Made by a program: the position numbers and the translations under genes. Source: Bog-532 sp963830385 (GTDB lineage Bacteria > Actinomycetota > Actinomycetes > Streptosporangiales > Streptosporangiaceae). Taken from it: DNA of 64,000 nucleotides. Below the pieces are notes generated by a model. That model saw only the letters and a program-made list of their open reading frames with translations, was not told the origin of the DNA and did no database searches. The stretch lies in NCBI GenBank assembly GCA_963830385.1, contig CAWHMD010000005.1, positions 1,674,001 to 1,738,000 on the forward strand, written 5' to 3'. This document shows, one piece after another, positions 44,801 through 51,971 of this stretch. Position 1 is the stretch's first letter; each line of letters begins with the position of its first letter.

Positions 44801-45398
44801 CACCGGACGGGCCGTAACGCTCGGCGGAGCTGGCGTAGGTGAGCTCGGGCGCGCTGGCTCGGACCCTGCCCGGTGCCAGGCTCGGCTTGCCCGGTGCGGA
44901 ACGGCCACGCCCGCCACGCCCGCCCGAGCGGGACGGCTCGGGGTCGCGGCCGCCGACCGGCACCACGCTCTGCCCGGCCTGGGGGGCCATGCTGCCGGCG
45001 GCCGCCAGCGCGGGCTCCTCGACGGCGGCGGGGAAACGGTGCCAGACCTTGGCGTAGACGTGGATCTCGTTCTTCTCGGCCAGCGGCACCATCCTGCACC
45101 AGGTGCGCGGCTCCCCCACGTAGCGCAGCTGTGAGCCCACCAGTTCGTGCAGGCGCTTGTTCTCCAGCACCGGACGGGTGCTGAGCCACGTCAGCACGCC
45201 GGGCGGCAGCACGTACAGGAAGAACAGATTGTGATTGAAGGGGACGCCAATAGCTGCCAGCACCACCACGTACGGGACGGTGATCCCGCAGAAGACTGCG
45301 ATCCAGCTGATCGGAAGCGGCATCGGAAGCCGGAAATCGTAGAGCTTGTATAGCCGCTTCTCTATTCGCCAGATGTTCGTGTAGGTAGGCAGATCCAC
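41835..45398 (-). CDS. TcpE-like membrane domain fused through a long repeat linker to a ParA/MinD-like domain
   Basis: 1187 residues. Residues 1-125 resemble the TcpE conjugation protein: a short amphipathic start (TYTNIWRIEKRLYKLYD), two transmembrane helices (about 28-75) and a conserved ELVGSQLRYVGEPRTW block. Residues ~130-925 are low-complexity Pro/Ala/Glu/Arg with two minisatellites. Residues ~935-1187 form a MinD/ParA-like ATPase with FLGCTSGAGQT (about 942-950), where the usual P-loop lysine is glutamine, plus AAIDLNPGHASL and TLIDPGAA. GTG 45398 has AAGGAG about ten bases upstream. The fusion suggests a spacer that tethers a partition-type domain to the channel. Confidence 0.82.
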   Translation of the reverse strand: MDLPTYTNIWRIEKRLYKLYDFRLPMPLPISWIAVFCGITVPYVVVLAAIGVPFNHNLFFLYVLPPGVLTWLSTRPVLENKRLHELVGSQLRYVGEPRTWCRMVPLAEKNEIHVYAKVWHRFPAAVEEPALAAAGSMAPQAGQSVVPVGGRDPEPSRSGGRGGRGRSAPGKPSLAPGRVRASAPELTYASSAERYGPSGARVWPGQAGQAAGAGAVGTRSGSRGGNGSRTGAAVPVRARGGQEHPRRLPGRTDSLPGGADSLRGGADSLRGGADSLRGSADSPRGRSDSLPGRADAPAWPGRDAGSRPAWYDPSSRPTGARPNGARAAIPGEVLRGPAPSSGSPATPSAPPASPAPGRPGQRPGWAGQTGSGRGSRGADRRELGRGNQPRGRARPLPIAPPQIEVSHDTQAPPSPTAIPLWGRPARRPAPLPPAEAAPAASATGTPVAPAPRTPEAGAPEVRPPAAGAPEVRIPSTGAPEPRTPAADEAATGAPSAHAAPAGPATPAVPAVPVTPAEPAGPAPTSPAAPDAPATSEASGPPEASAQAEAPEPADVARTEDPAETVTHAELPAPPEVDEPAAPPAPVATWTAGETRPDLQAPEAPESEDAGAQVPETPAPPAPSASLTADATRPDLQAPEAAGPQDGAAQQAPEVEETPAPPAPSESGTADSTRPDLAAPEAPVAEDAAAEAHPAPEAQQSADPAEANDAAGPQPAAEPQPAPVPAEPTVTAETPTQAELPVPAELAQRGPSLDSDPDPDSDEPKVTDESLAAAESQALLAARARAESRARAEAQARAEAQARAEARTRADARARAESQAPAEPQAPAEPQAPPEPQAPREPQAPAESQAPPKPQAPPAPPDRANRANRAEPEPEQPPRTPSTRRGLPSIERALSGPGRIDSWQRRVRVVPGGQGPGQPDRESLDRDRARLPLSSPRRIVFLGCTSGAGQTLTALMTGQVLAALREEPVAAIDLNPGHASLARQSQTAPALTIAALLAGAEPPAEHPTEPPAGAQYRRGSHPPLHIVAGDADPAAPSIPDERDYTRLADQASRRYQLTLIDPGAAEVTRILGVADQLVLVAPASADAPRSLGMTQEWLSGHGYGDLSSRAVTVVNGVSRASMGDVEQAEAVARGRCRAIVRIPWDDTLAAGTANVSSLRPQARHAYTALAGVLVAGLAAAPVPRKVLQ
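42834..42960. repeat. 18-base minisatellite encoding QAPxEP-type units
   Basis: About seven copies of an 18-base unit inside the TcpE-ParA gene (starts at 42850, 42868, 42886 and so on). It encodes six-residue Gln-Ala-Pro-x-Glu/Lys-Pro units, and is followed by Ala/Arg/Glu-rich repeats to about 43070. Confidence 0.8.
44545..44649. repeat. 21-base minisatellite encoding DSLRGGA-type heptads
   Basis: Five copies of a 21-base unit with exact pitch (CCAC-type starts at 44545, 44566, 44587 and 44608, and a diverged one at 44629) in the linker of the TcpE-ParA gene. They encode Asp-Ser-Leu-Arg-Gly-Gly-Ala heptads. Confidence 0.85.
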
Positions 45399-45441
45399 GA
45401 ATATGCGCTCCTTCGGCCGTAGCGGGGGTGCCGTTACGGGG

Positions 45442-45699
45442 CTAGTGGACTCCGAGCGCGTTCGTGATTCCGGTAGCCAGTGCCTGCACGATGCTGGGCG
45501 TGTAGAAAACGATGGCGATCAGCACGGCCAGCACGATGAACTGCACAAACCGGGTGATCTCGCGGGTGAACAGGAAGAACAGGGCAACGATGCCGACGAT
45601 GCCGAGAAAGAGCGGACCGAACAGGCCCTGCAGGTAGGTGACGAGGCCCTGGGTGCTCAAGGCGGCCGGCGTTCCCGCGGCCAGTAGGTGCAACGTCAT
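45442..45699 (-). CDS. Small two-helix membrane protein (TcpD-like)
   Basis: 85 residues. After a short N-terminus come an amphipathic segment and two transmembrane helices (FLGIVGIVALFFLF, then FIVLAVLIAIVFYTP) with a short loop FTREITRFVQ and the end ATGITNALG. Size, topology and position between TcpC and TcpE match the small TcpD/VirB2-3-like proteins of Gram-positive conjugation systems. The sequence is too short for a firm family call, so the name is by context. Confidence 0.72.
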   Translation of the reverse strand: MTLHLLAAGTPAALSTQGLVTYLQGLFGPLFLGIVGIVALFFLFTREITRFVQFIVLAVLIAIVFYTPSIVQALATGITNALGVH

Positions 45700-45802
45700 T
45701 ACTCTTCCCTTCCGGGATCATCAGATATATGCAAGGCGGGCAGCGGGAGCCGACCCACACTTATCGGAATACGCTGCCAGGCAGGAACTGGTTCACGGTT
45801 GG

Positions 45803-46801
45803 TCATGAGCTGCCTGCCTGTCCGGTCTGGGTCGACGCCGCGATGCTGCGCACGAACCACTTGCCGTCCTGGTCGACCACGGTCAGGTCGTAGGTGCTGT
45901 TGAGCTTGCCGACGCTGGCCGCCTGCCCACCGAGCTGCCAGGTCACGGTGACGGTGACGGTGCGCGTAGCGCCACCGGCCGGCACCGACAAGCTGGAGAT
46001 CCCGGCGAAGGCAAGCGAGCCGTTCAGCCCGGTCACCGAGGCGCCGGGCGCCAGGAACCGGTTGAGGGTGGCCGTGCTGCCGCTCGCGTAGGCCTGGAAG
46101 AAGGCGGGCAGCTGGGCGTTGAGCTGCCCCTGAGCGGTCGGGTCGGAGTTCACCGGGGCGGTCGACGGGACGGCCGCCTGCGGCGGGGCGGGCAGCCAGG
46201 CCGGGGCGCCGGACACCGCCAGGCCACCGTTCGCGGTGTAGATCGGCACGCCCAGCTCCATCTGCTGGCCGTTGACGCTCGCCAGCAGCGTGACCACCGC
46301 CCGGTTGCTGCCCTGGACCGCGATACCCGCCACCTGCTCAGCGTCCAGCTTCAGGGTGCCGGACCCGTTCCAGCCGAGCTGCGGATCGGCCCCGCTGATC
46401 GAGCTGGGCACGAACGCCGCCAGCTGGGTGGCGCGCTGGTCGGCGGTGGCCGGGGAGAAGTTCAAAAAGACCGAACCGAACTGGAGCGCGTAGGCCTCCG
46501 CCAGCGTCACCGGGAACGAGCCCTGCGCGTTGCCGGCCGGCGAAGAAGTGCCGCTCGAACTGCCGGAACGCGAGGCGGGGGTCTCGTTGAGAACGATCGC
46601 CATGATCCCTCGATACCCGATTATCAGGAGAACAGCCCAAATCACGGCGCGAAGGACCCAGACATACCAGCGGCCACCGCCGCCCGTCCATGAGCGACGC
46701 GGCCGTCCGCCCGGCCGTCCGGGTGCACCGCTGTCCGTATCCGGGACCTCGGCGTATACCGATGACCGCGCTGGGTCGTCAACGCCCGATCCGCGAACCA
46801 T
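45803..46801 (-). CDS. TcpC-like conjugation protein
   Basis: 332 residues. A cytosolic Gly/Arg/Pro-rich N-terminus (about 1-44), one transmembrane helix (WYVWVLRAVIWAVLLIIGYRG) and two extracytoplasmic NTF2-like domains (about 100-205 and 225-320; SVFLNFSPATADQRATQLAAF and AFFQAYASGSTATLNRFLAPG). This is the architecture of TcpC, the VirB8-like scaffold essential for conjugation in clostridial plasmids and ICEs. ATG 46801 follows GGAGG closely; a GTG one codon earlier is possible. First gene of the operon. Confidence 0.85.
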   Translation of the reverse strand: MVRGSGVDDPARSSVYAEVPDTDSGAPGRPGGRPRRSWTGGGGRWYVWVLRAVIWAVLLIIGYRGIMAIVLNETPASRSGSSSGTSSPAGNAQGSFPVTLAEAYALQFGSVFLNFSPATADQRATQLAAFVPSSISGADPQLGWNGSGTLKLDAEQVAGIAVQGSNRAVVTLLASVNGQQMELGVPIYTANGGLAVSGAPAWLPAPPQAAVPSTAPVNSDPTAQGQLNAQLPAFFQAYASGSTATLNRFLAPGASVTGLNGSLAFAGISSLSVPAGGATRTVTVTVTWQLGGQAASVGKLNSTYDLTVVDQDGKWFVRSIAASTQTGQAGSS

Positions 46802-47095
46802 CACACCTCCGCCCGCTCCGCGTTGGGCCGTCCTTCTGGGGCACAGTCCGCCCCGGCGATCCTAACGCCCATTGTGCGTCATAAAAACCTGGCCGGGGAG
46901 GCATTGTTCAACTGGCTGCGCCCGCGATCAAAATCGATCACCTTTTTAAGGATCGAGCGCTGCACAGGAAACCCAAGAACTTAAACGATAACTCTAAGTC
47001 CTCGGTTCAGTCGTTTGCGGCGAAATGCCCGTCGGCTCATTGGTTTGTCCCTCTGACCTGCATGAATGCATCGAAACTCGGGGAAGCTGGGACGC

Positions 47096-47239
47096 ATGTT
47101 ACGACGCTGGCTGACACGCGCCACCGTTAATGGACAGCCTGCACAGCGCGTATACCGCTGGGCCGCCGGCGCGCCCAGCGGACCGACGCAGCGGCTCAGC
47201 TGGGAGCCGCACCCGGAATACCGCCTATCGGCCAGCTGA
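47096..47239 (+). CDS. Possible small protein of 47 residues
   Basis: ATG 47096 follows GGGGAAGC at a fair distance. The product begins LRRWLTRATVNGQPAQRVYR, is rich in Trp, Pro and Arg, and has no recognised domain or hydrophobic segment. It stands alone on the plus strand within a gene-poor region; coding status is uncertain. Confidence 0.3.
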   Translation: MLRRWLTRATVNGQPAQRVYRWAAGAPSGPTQRLSWEPHPEYRLSAS

Positions 47240-47284
47240 GTGCGTTATCTCACCATCGCTCCCGGCCGGCAGCCTCGCTTGCGC

Positions 47285-47300
47285 TAGAACAAGTGTTCGA
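47285..47300. promoter_or_regulatory. LexA-box-like SOS operator
   Basis: TAGAACAAGTGTTCGA matches the actinobacterial LexA consensus TCGAAC-N4-GTTCGA at every fixed base but the second. It lies 12-27 bases downstream of the start predicted for the minus-strand promoter at 47319-47347, a position that would repress it. The next clear gene in that direction is tcpC, about 480 bases on. Confidence 0.6.
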
Positions 47301-47318
47301 ACAACTTGATATCAATAG

Positions 47319-47347
47319 ATCATACATTCGAAAAACGTAACTGGCAA
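47319..47347 (-). promoter_or_regulatory. Sigma-70-like promoter reading toward the T4SS-like operon
   Basis: Minus strand: TTGCCA (47342-47347), exact 17-base spacer, TATGAT (47319-47324). It is the best match to a primary sigma promoter in this region and is followed by the LexA-like box. Confidence 0.55.
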
Positions 47348-47597
47348 GTGCAGACGACAGCACACGGCGATACCGCAGATCTGCCGTCCACCGGACGCGC
47401 GCCGTAGTCGATGATCGGAGGACCAGGCGCGATCCCGGACTGACGGGCCGTTCACAATGCGTCCACTGGCCGTCAACTGGATCTCCCTCGCATGATCGGT
47501 GGAGCTCATCCGACGGGTGATCGCCCATGACCGGCAGGGTCTTCACGCGTTGTGGCGATCCTGACGCGTTCCCGGTGTATGCCAGCGGGGCAGGGAG

Positions 47598-48806
47598 TCA
47601 GGTAATGGCGGGGCGGTCGCTGTCGCGGGTGGCTTCCCGGTACGCCTCGGCCAGCTCAGCAGCCTCGGGCACTCCACGGCCGGCAACTGCGTGCACGATC
47701 TCACGTGCCCGGCGTCCATCGACCGGAGCCAGCCGCCCCGACCTGACAGCCTCCAGCGCCACCCCTACGGCCTCGTCATGCTTGCCGCCAGAGGTCAGCG
47801 CCAAGGCCAGGTCAAGCCGGGCAAGAGCTGCGCGGCGGGGCCGGGGCTGCTTCCCCGGTGCTTCGATGGCCGCAAGCACCTGGCGGGCGAGTCGTTCGGA
47901 GCTGCGATCTCCCAGCCATGCCAGCGTCGTTGCCACGTATACCTCAGCTTTGGGCGGATCGTACTGATAGTGGTGTTCTGGCCGGTCCGGCATCGGCAGC
48001 GGCGCGACCAGCGCCTCGACGCGGTTCAGCGCGGCGCGGGTCTCGGCGGCGCCCCCGAGCCGTGCCCAGGCGCGGCCCTCCTGCGCGGTCGCCTGGATGT
48101 ACGCGCTCCCGTCCTTGGGGGCGATCCGCTGCGCGGCCTGGGAGATCTCGACGGCCCGCCGGTACTCGCCTGTGGTGAGCACCTGCCACGCTTGCGTTTC
48201 CAGGCACCACGCGGCGATCTCCGTGTGCCCGGTCTCGCGGGCGAACTGCGCGGCGGTCCGCAGGTGCGCGGCGGCGGCCTGGTCGCGGTGCAGGTCGATC
48301 AGCGTCGTCGCGGCCAGCAGCGACATCCACCCGCCGGCGACCAGCAACCGGCGATGCTCGATGAGCGTGGAGCGTGCGTCGAGCAGCCGGGCGAGGTAGC
48401 CGAGGTAGGCGCGGACGCGGGTCAGCAGCTCGTCCGGTGGCGTGCCGGGGTAGGCGATGGCCAAGTCGTCGACGGCCAGTTCGAGCCGCTCGACCGTGGC
48501 GGCCCCGACGTCGCTGATCGAGGCGCGGCGGGCCAGCTCCAGCGCGGCGATCTCGTCGTCGCCGATGTCAGCCCAGCCGGGCGCCTGCCGGTGCCGTGGC
48601 CCCGGTTCGGGGGCAAACTTGGCCAGTTCGCCGTCTGCCCCGAGCGCGGCGTCGAGATCAGCGGCCAGCTCGGGGGAAGGCCGCGACCGGCCGGTGCGCA
48701 GGTTCGAGATGTGGCCCGGGTTGTAGTGGACGCGGCGGGCCAGCTCGCGCACGCCGATGCCACGCGCCGCCATCAGGCGCGCCAGCTCGTCGCCGAAGTC
48801 GCTCAC
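47598..48806 (-). CDS. XRE-family regulator with TPR-like C-terminus
   Basis: 402 residues: an N-terminal Cro/C1-type HTH (about 3-55; LARLMAARGIGVRELARRVHYNPGHISNLRTGRSRP) and a long all-helical TPR-like region (LRTAAQFARETGHTEIAAWCLETQ, GEYRRAVEISQAAQR, GGAAETRAALNRVEAL). Such proteins are abundant in actinomycetes and often partner small downstream or divergent genes. I use GTG 48806 (GGCGAGG about nine bases upstream); ATG 48833 would add nine residues. Divergent from the two small genes at 48941. Confidence 0.88.
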   Translation of the reverse strand: MSDFGDELARLMAARGIGVRELARRVHYNPGHISNLRTGRSRPSPELAADLDAALGADGELAKFAPEPGPRHRQAPGWADIGDDEIAALELARRASISDVGAATVERLELAVDDLAIAYPGTPPDELLTRVRAYLGYLARLLDARSTLIEHRRLLVAGGWMSLLAATTLIDLHRDQAAAAHLRTAAQFARETGHTEIAAWCLETQAWQVLTTGEYRRAVEISQAAQRIAPKDGSAYIQATAQEGRAWARLGGAAETRAALNRVEALVAPLPMPDRPEHHYQYDPPKAEVYVATTLAWLGDRSSERLARQVLAAIEAPGKQPRPRRAALARLDLALALTSGGKHDEAVGVALEAVRSGRLAPVDGRRAREIVHAVAGRGVPEAAELAEAYREATRDSDRPAIT

Positions 48807-48940
48807 CCGCGTGTACCTCGCCGGTGCTCGCATGCCCTGTATGGCCGGGCTGGCCAAACAGGCAACTTCTACAGATTACGCGTCGGGCTCGTTTAGCTGA
48901 TCAGTGTTCTGTACCCCGCCGCGCAGAAGGAGCCGAGCAG

Positions 48941-49138
48941 ATGCACCCCGGCCATCTCACCGAAACCGAGCTGAGCGACCTGCGATGGCACTGGGGTGAC
49001 GCGTACGAGATCAGCGAGGCGATCGGTGTGTGGCGGGCGGTGCGCCGCGACAACCTGGTCACGCTCGTCGCGTCTGGGGCGGGTGAGCTGCGGGACCTGA
49101 TGGTCGCCGATTACAGCAGGCGGCCGGTGGCCCGGTGA
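48941..49138 (+). CDS. Small partner protein of XRE regulator
   Basis: 65 residues: ETELSDLRWHWGDAYEISEA, GVWRAVRRDN and ELRDLMVADYSRR. Small proteins with this L-x-x-x-R-W-H-W-G-x-A-Y-E-I pattern are common beside XRE/TPR genes in actinomycetes; function unknown. AAGGAG lies eight bases before the ATG. Divergent from the XRE gene and overlapping the next frame by four bases. Confidence 0.75.
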   Translation: MHPGHLTETELSDLRWHWGDAYEISEAIGVWRAVRRDNLVTLVASGAGELRDLMVADYSRRPVAR

Positions 49139-49239
49139 GCGGCCCTGATCATCCCGGTGTGGTCCTCGGGGAACTGGCCGCCGCGCTGCGCGAGCACGGC
49201 GTCGACCGCATGGACGGGGCGGCGCGGCGTACGGCATAA
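49135..49239 (+). CDS. Very small overlapping ORF (34 residues)
   Basis: GTG 49135 overlaps the preceding stop by four bases (GTGA). The product contains VVLGELAAALREHGVDRMDGAARR, a single amphipathic helix. The overlap and codon usage suggest it is translated with its neighbour, but it is too short to be certain. Confidence 0.4.
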   Translation: MSGPDHPGVVLGELAAALREHGVDRMDGAARRTA

Positions 49240-49327
49240 CCCGGATGATCATGAGCAGCCAGCGAGGCTGACCAGCGCTCTCTCGGCCAGGGACGACGCT
49301 TCAGGCATCCGTGGTAAGGACAGCCGG

Positions 49328-50418
49328 TCAGACGTTGAAGCGGAACTCCACCACGTCGCCGTCGCGCATGACGTAGTCCTTGCCTTCGATGCGGGCCTTG
49401 CCGGCCGAGCGGGCGGCGGCGACCGAGCCGGCCGCGATCAGGTCGTCGTAGGAGACGATCTCGGCCTTGATGAAACCGCGCTGGAAGTCGGTGTGGATGA
49501 CCCCGGCCGCCTCGGGCGCGGTCGCGCCGATGGGGATCGTCCAGGCCCGGGTCTCCTTGGGCCGGCCGTGAGGAACGTCTGCAGCCCGAGGGTCTGGAAG
49601 CCGACCCGGGCCAGCTGGGCCAGGCCGGGCTCGCCCAGACCGGCCTCGGCCAGCAGCTCGGCCGCCTCGTCCTCGGGCAGCTCGGCCAGGTCGGCCTCGG
49701 TCTTGGCGTCGAGGAAGACCGCGTCGGCCGGCGCCACCAGCTTGGCCAGCCGGTCCCGCAGCCCGGCGTCGTCCAGCTCGTCGGTGTCGACGTTGAACAC
49801 GTAGATGAACGGCTTGGCGGTCAGCAGCTGGAGCTCACGCAGGTCGTCCAGGTCGATGCCCGCCTCCGCGGCCCCGGCGAACAGCGTGGTCCCCGAGTCG
49901 AGCACCTGCTGGGCGCGGGCGGCCGCGTCGGCCGTCCGCACCTTGCCGGCGTCCTTGCTGAACTTGGTCTCCTTGGCCAGCCGGGGAGCCGCCTTCTCGA
50001 GCGTCTGCAGGTCGGCCAGGATCAGCTCGGTGATGATCGTCTCGATGTCCCGCTCCGGGGACACGTCGCCGTCGACGTGGCTGACGTCGGGGTCGTTGAA
50101 GACCCGCACCACCTGGCAGATCGCATCGGTCTCGCGGATGTGGCCGAGGAACTGGTTGCCCAGCCCCTGTCCCTCCGCCGCGCCGCGGACCAGCCCGGCG
50201 ATGTCGACGAAACGCACGGTCGCGGGCACGATCCGGGCCGAGTCGTACAGCCGGGCCAGCTCGGCCAGCCTGGTGTCGGGCACGCCGACGATGCCGACGT
50301 TGGGCTCGACGGTCGCGAACGGATAGTTGGCGGCCAGCGCCCCGGCTCGGGTCAACGCGTTGAACAGGGTCGACTTGCCCACGTTGGGCAGCCCCACGAT
50401 GCCAATCGACAAACTCAC
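49328..50418 (-). pseudogene. ychF: Ribosome-binding ATPase YchF, apparent one-base frameshift near the C-terminus
   Basis: Obg-family P-loop protein that binds 50S ribosomal subunits and hydrolyses ATP. GLPNVGKSTLFNAL (G1), DIAGLVRGAAEGQGLGNQFLGHIRE (G3) and NVDTDE (replacing NKxD) are typical, and the coiled-coil insert follows. After GLQTFLTAGP the frame breaks at about 49559-49561: a run of three Gs (plus strand) where four would restore the family C-terminus (KETRAWTIP, then DFQRGFIKAEI and KARIEGKDYVMRDGDVVEF), which ends at the TGA at 49328. Restoring one base gives 363 residues, the normal length. Read as it stands, the protein runs on in the wrong frame past 49438. Confidence 0.88.
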
Positions 50419-50491
50419 GGCCGTGAGTTTAGGCGCTCGCGCCCACCGCTCGGCCCGCTCTGCAGCTTCTCTGGTACTCCCTGGCGGAGTG

Positions 50492-50515
50492 ACCTTTTAA
50501 AAAATCGGAAAAGGT
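50492..50515. promoter_or_regulatory. AT-rich inverted repeat between ychF and rmuC
   Basis: Perfect 7-base arms ACCTTTT and AAAAGGT around a ten-base A-rich centre, in the divergent ychF/rmuC intergenic region. Nearly identical to the sequence at 12262-12285. Its place in a divergent promoter region argues for a protein-binding site rather than a terminator. Confidence 0.45.
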
Positions 50516-50580
50516 AGCCACGCCCGCGGTCCCGCGTGTCAGCAGGGTAATAGCCGTGGGGGCTGCAAAAATGGTGCCAC

Positions 50581-51930
50581 ATGAGCGCGATCATGCTGAT
50601 TACCGGCCTGATCCTCGGGATGATCATCGGGGTGGCGATCGGGTACCTGTACGCGGGGCGCCGCCTCGCGTCGGCGACCGAGCGCGCTCGCGCCGCCGAG
50701 GAACGGGCCGCGCTGGTCGACGGGCAGCTGGCGGAGCGGTTCCAGAATCTGTCCGCGCAGGCAATGGACGCCTCCACGGCCCGGTTCCTGGAGATCGCCG
50801 AGGGCCGGCTGAGGGCCGAGAACGTCAAGGCGGCCGGCGAGCTGGACAACCGCCGGGCCGCCGTCGAGCACCTGGTCGGCCCGCTCAAGGAGACGCTGGC
50901 CCGGCTGGAGGCTCAGTTGCGGACGGCCGATCTGGCCCGCCAGGAGTCCCACTCCAGGCTGGCTGAGCAGGTCAATCTCAGCCGGCACACGACCGAGCAG
51001 CTCCGCAACCAGACCCAGGCGCTGGTCACCGCGCTGCGGCGGCCGGAGGCGCGGGGCCGGTGGGGTGAGCTGCAGCTGCGCCGGGTGGCCGAGCTGGCCG
51101 GGATGGCCGTCCACTGCGACTTCGACGAGCAGGTGGTGATCGCCGGCGAGAACGGCGGCCAGCGGCCAGACATGGTGGTGCGGCTGGCCGGCGGCAAGAA
51201 CATCGTGGTCGACTCGAAGGTGTCGCTGGCCGCCTACCTCGAGGCGGTGGAGGCCGGGGACGAGACCGGGCGCGAGGCCCGGCTGGACGCGCACGCCCGG
51301 CACGTCCGCCAGCACGTCGACCAGCTGGCCGCGAAGGCGTACTGGTCCGCGCTCAGCCCGGCCCCGGAGTTCGTGGTGCTGTTCATCCCCGGGGAGGCGT
51401 TCCTGGCCCCGGCCCTGGAGCGGGATCCGGGCCTTTTGGAGCACGCGCTGGAACGGAGGGTGCACATCGCCACGCCGACCACGCTGGTCACGATGCTGCG
51501 CACGGCGCAGTACGCCTGGCAGCAGGAAGCCCTGTCGCAGAACGCCAGGGCCGTCTTCGACCTGGGCCGGGAGCTGCACAGCCGGATCGCGGGCCTGGGC
51601 CGGCACGTCGACCAGCTCGGCCGCAACCTGACCCGGACCGTGCAGGCCTACAACCAGACGGTCGGTTCGCTGGAGAGCCGGGTCCTGGTCAGCGCCCGGC
51701 GGCTCAGCCAGCTGGGGGTGGTCGACGCCGAGCTGGCCGCGCCCGCGACCGTGGACGAGGTGGCGCGGGGGCTGTCCGCCGCCGAGCTGGCCCCGGCTGA
51801 GCTGGCCCCGGCCGGGGAGGGGCCGGATGAGCGGGCGGAGCCGATTCCCCCAGCAGGCTCGAAACCGGGCATGGAATCGCCCGAAATCAGCGACCCGGAT
51901 CCGCTCGTTCACACCCCACAATGGACGTGA
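50581..51930 (+). CDS. rmuC: DNA recombination protein RmuC
   Basis: 449 residues: an N-terminal transmembrane helix (about 3-25), a coiled-coil region (about 30-140, Ala/Glu/Arg-rich heptads) and a conserved nuclease-like RmuC domain (about 150-390; GRWGELQLRRVAELAGM, RPDMVVRLAGGKNIVVDSKV with the PD-(D/E)xK-like core, FIPGEAFLAPAL). RmuC limits DNA inversions at short inverted repeats and resembles endonucleases. The last ~60 residues are Pro/Ala/Glu-rich and disordered. Divergent from ychF. Confidence 0.93.
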   Translation: MSAIMLITGLILGMIIGVAIGYLYAGRRLASATERARAAEERAALVDGQLAERFQNLSAQAMDASTARFLEIAEGRLRAENVKAAGELDNRRAAVEHLVGPLKETLARLEAQLRTADLARQESHSRLAEQVNLSRHTTEQLRNQTQALVTALRRPEARGRWGELQLRRVAELAGMAVHCDFDEQVVIAGENGGQRPDMVVRLAGGKNIVVDSKVSLAAYLEAVEAGDETGREARLDAHARHVRQHVDQLAAKAYWSALSPAPEFVVLFIPGEAFLAPALERDPGLLEHALERRVHIATPTTLVTMLRTAQYAWQQEALSQNARAVFDLGRELHSRIAGLGRHVDQLGRNLTRTVQAYNQTVGSLESRVLVSARRLSQLGVVDAELAAPATVDEVARGLSAAELAPAELAPAGEGPDERAEPIPPAGSKPGMESPEISDPDPLVHTPQWT

Positions 51931-51971
51931 GGACCGCGGGTGCCAGGACGACCAGGGGGTGAAGCGTAGTC

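Larger units (their letters stand above)
46862..47597. other. 735-base AT-richer region upstream of the T4SS-like operon
   Basis: The region between tcpC (-) and the XRE/TPR gene (-). It contains a weak promoter for tcpC (TTGAAC 46906-46911 and TTTTAT 46881-46886, minus strand, 19-base spacer), a possible 19-codon Arg-rich peptide (46981-47040, minus, MSRRAFRRKRLNRGLRVIV), the small ORF at 47096, a LexA-like box and a good minus-strand promoter. It is visibly lower in G+C than its surroundings around 47240-47350. Confidence 0.55.

Noticed and set aside
34470..46801. Prophage or plasmid insertion
   Set aside because: No capsid, terminase, integrase, replication or attachment sequences; base composition resembles the rest of the window.
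47250..47546. 98-codon minus-strand gene under the LexA-like box
   Set aside because: No ribosome-binding site or third-position bias, and the promoter and SOS box would lie inside it.
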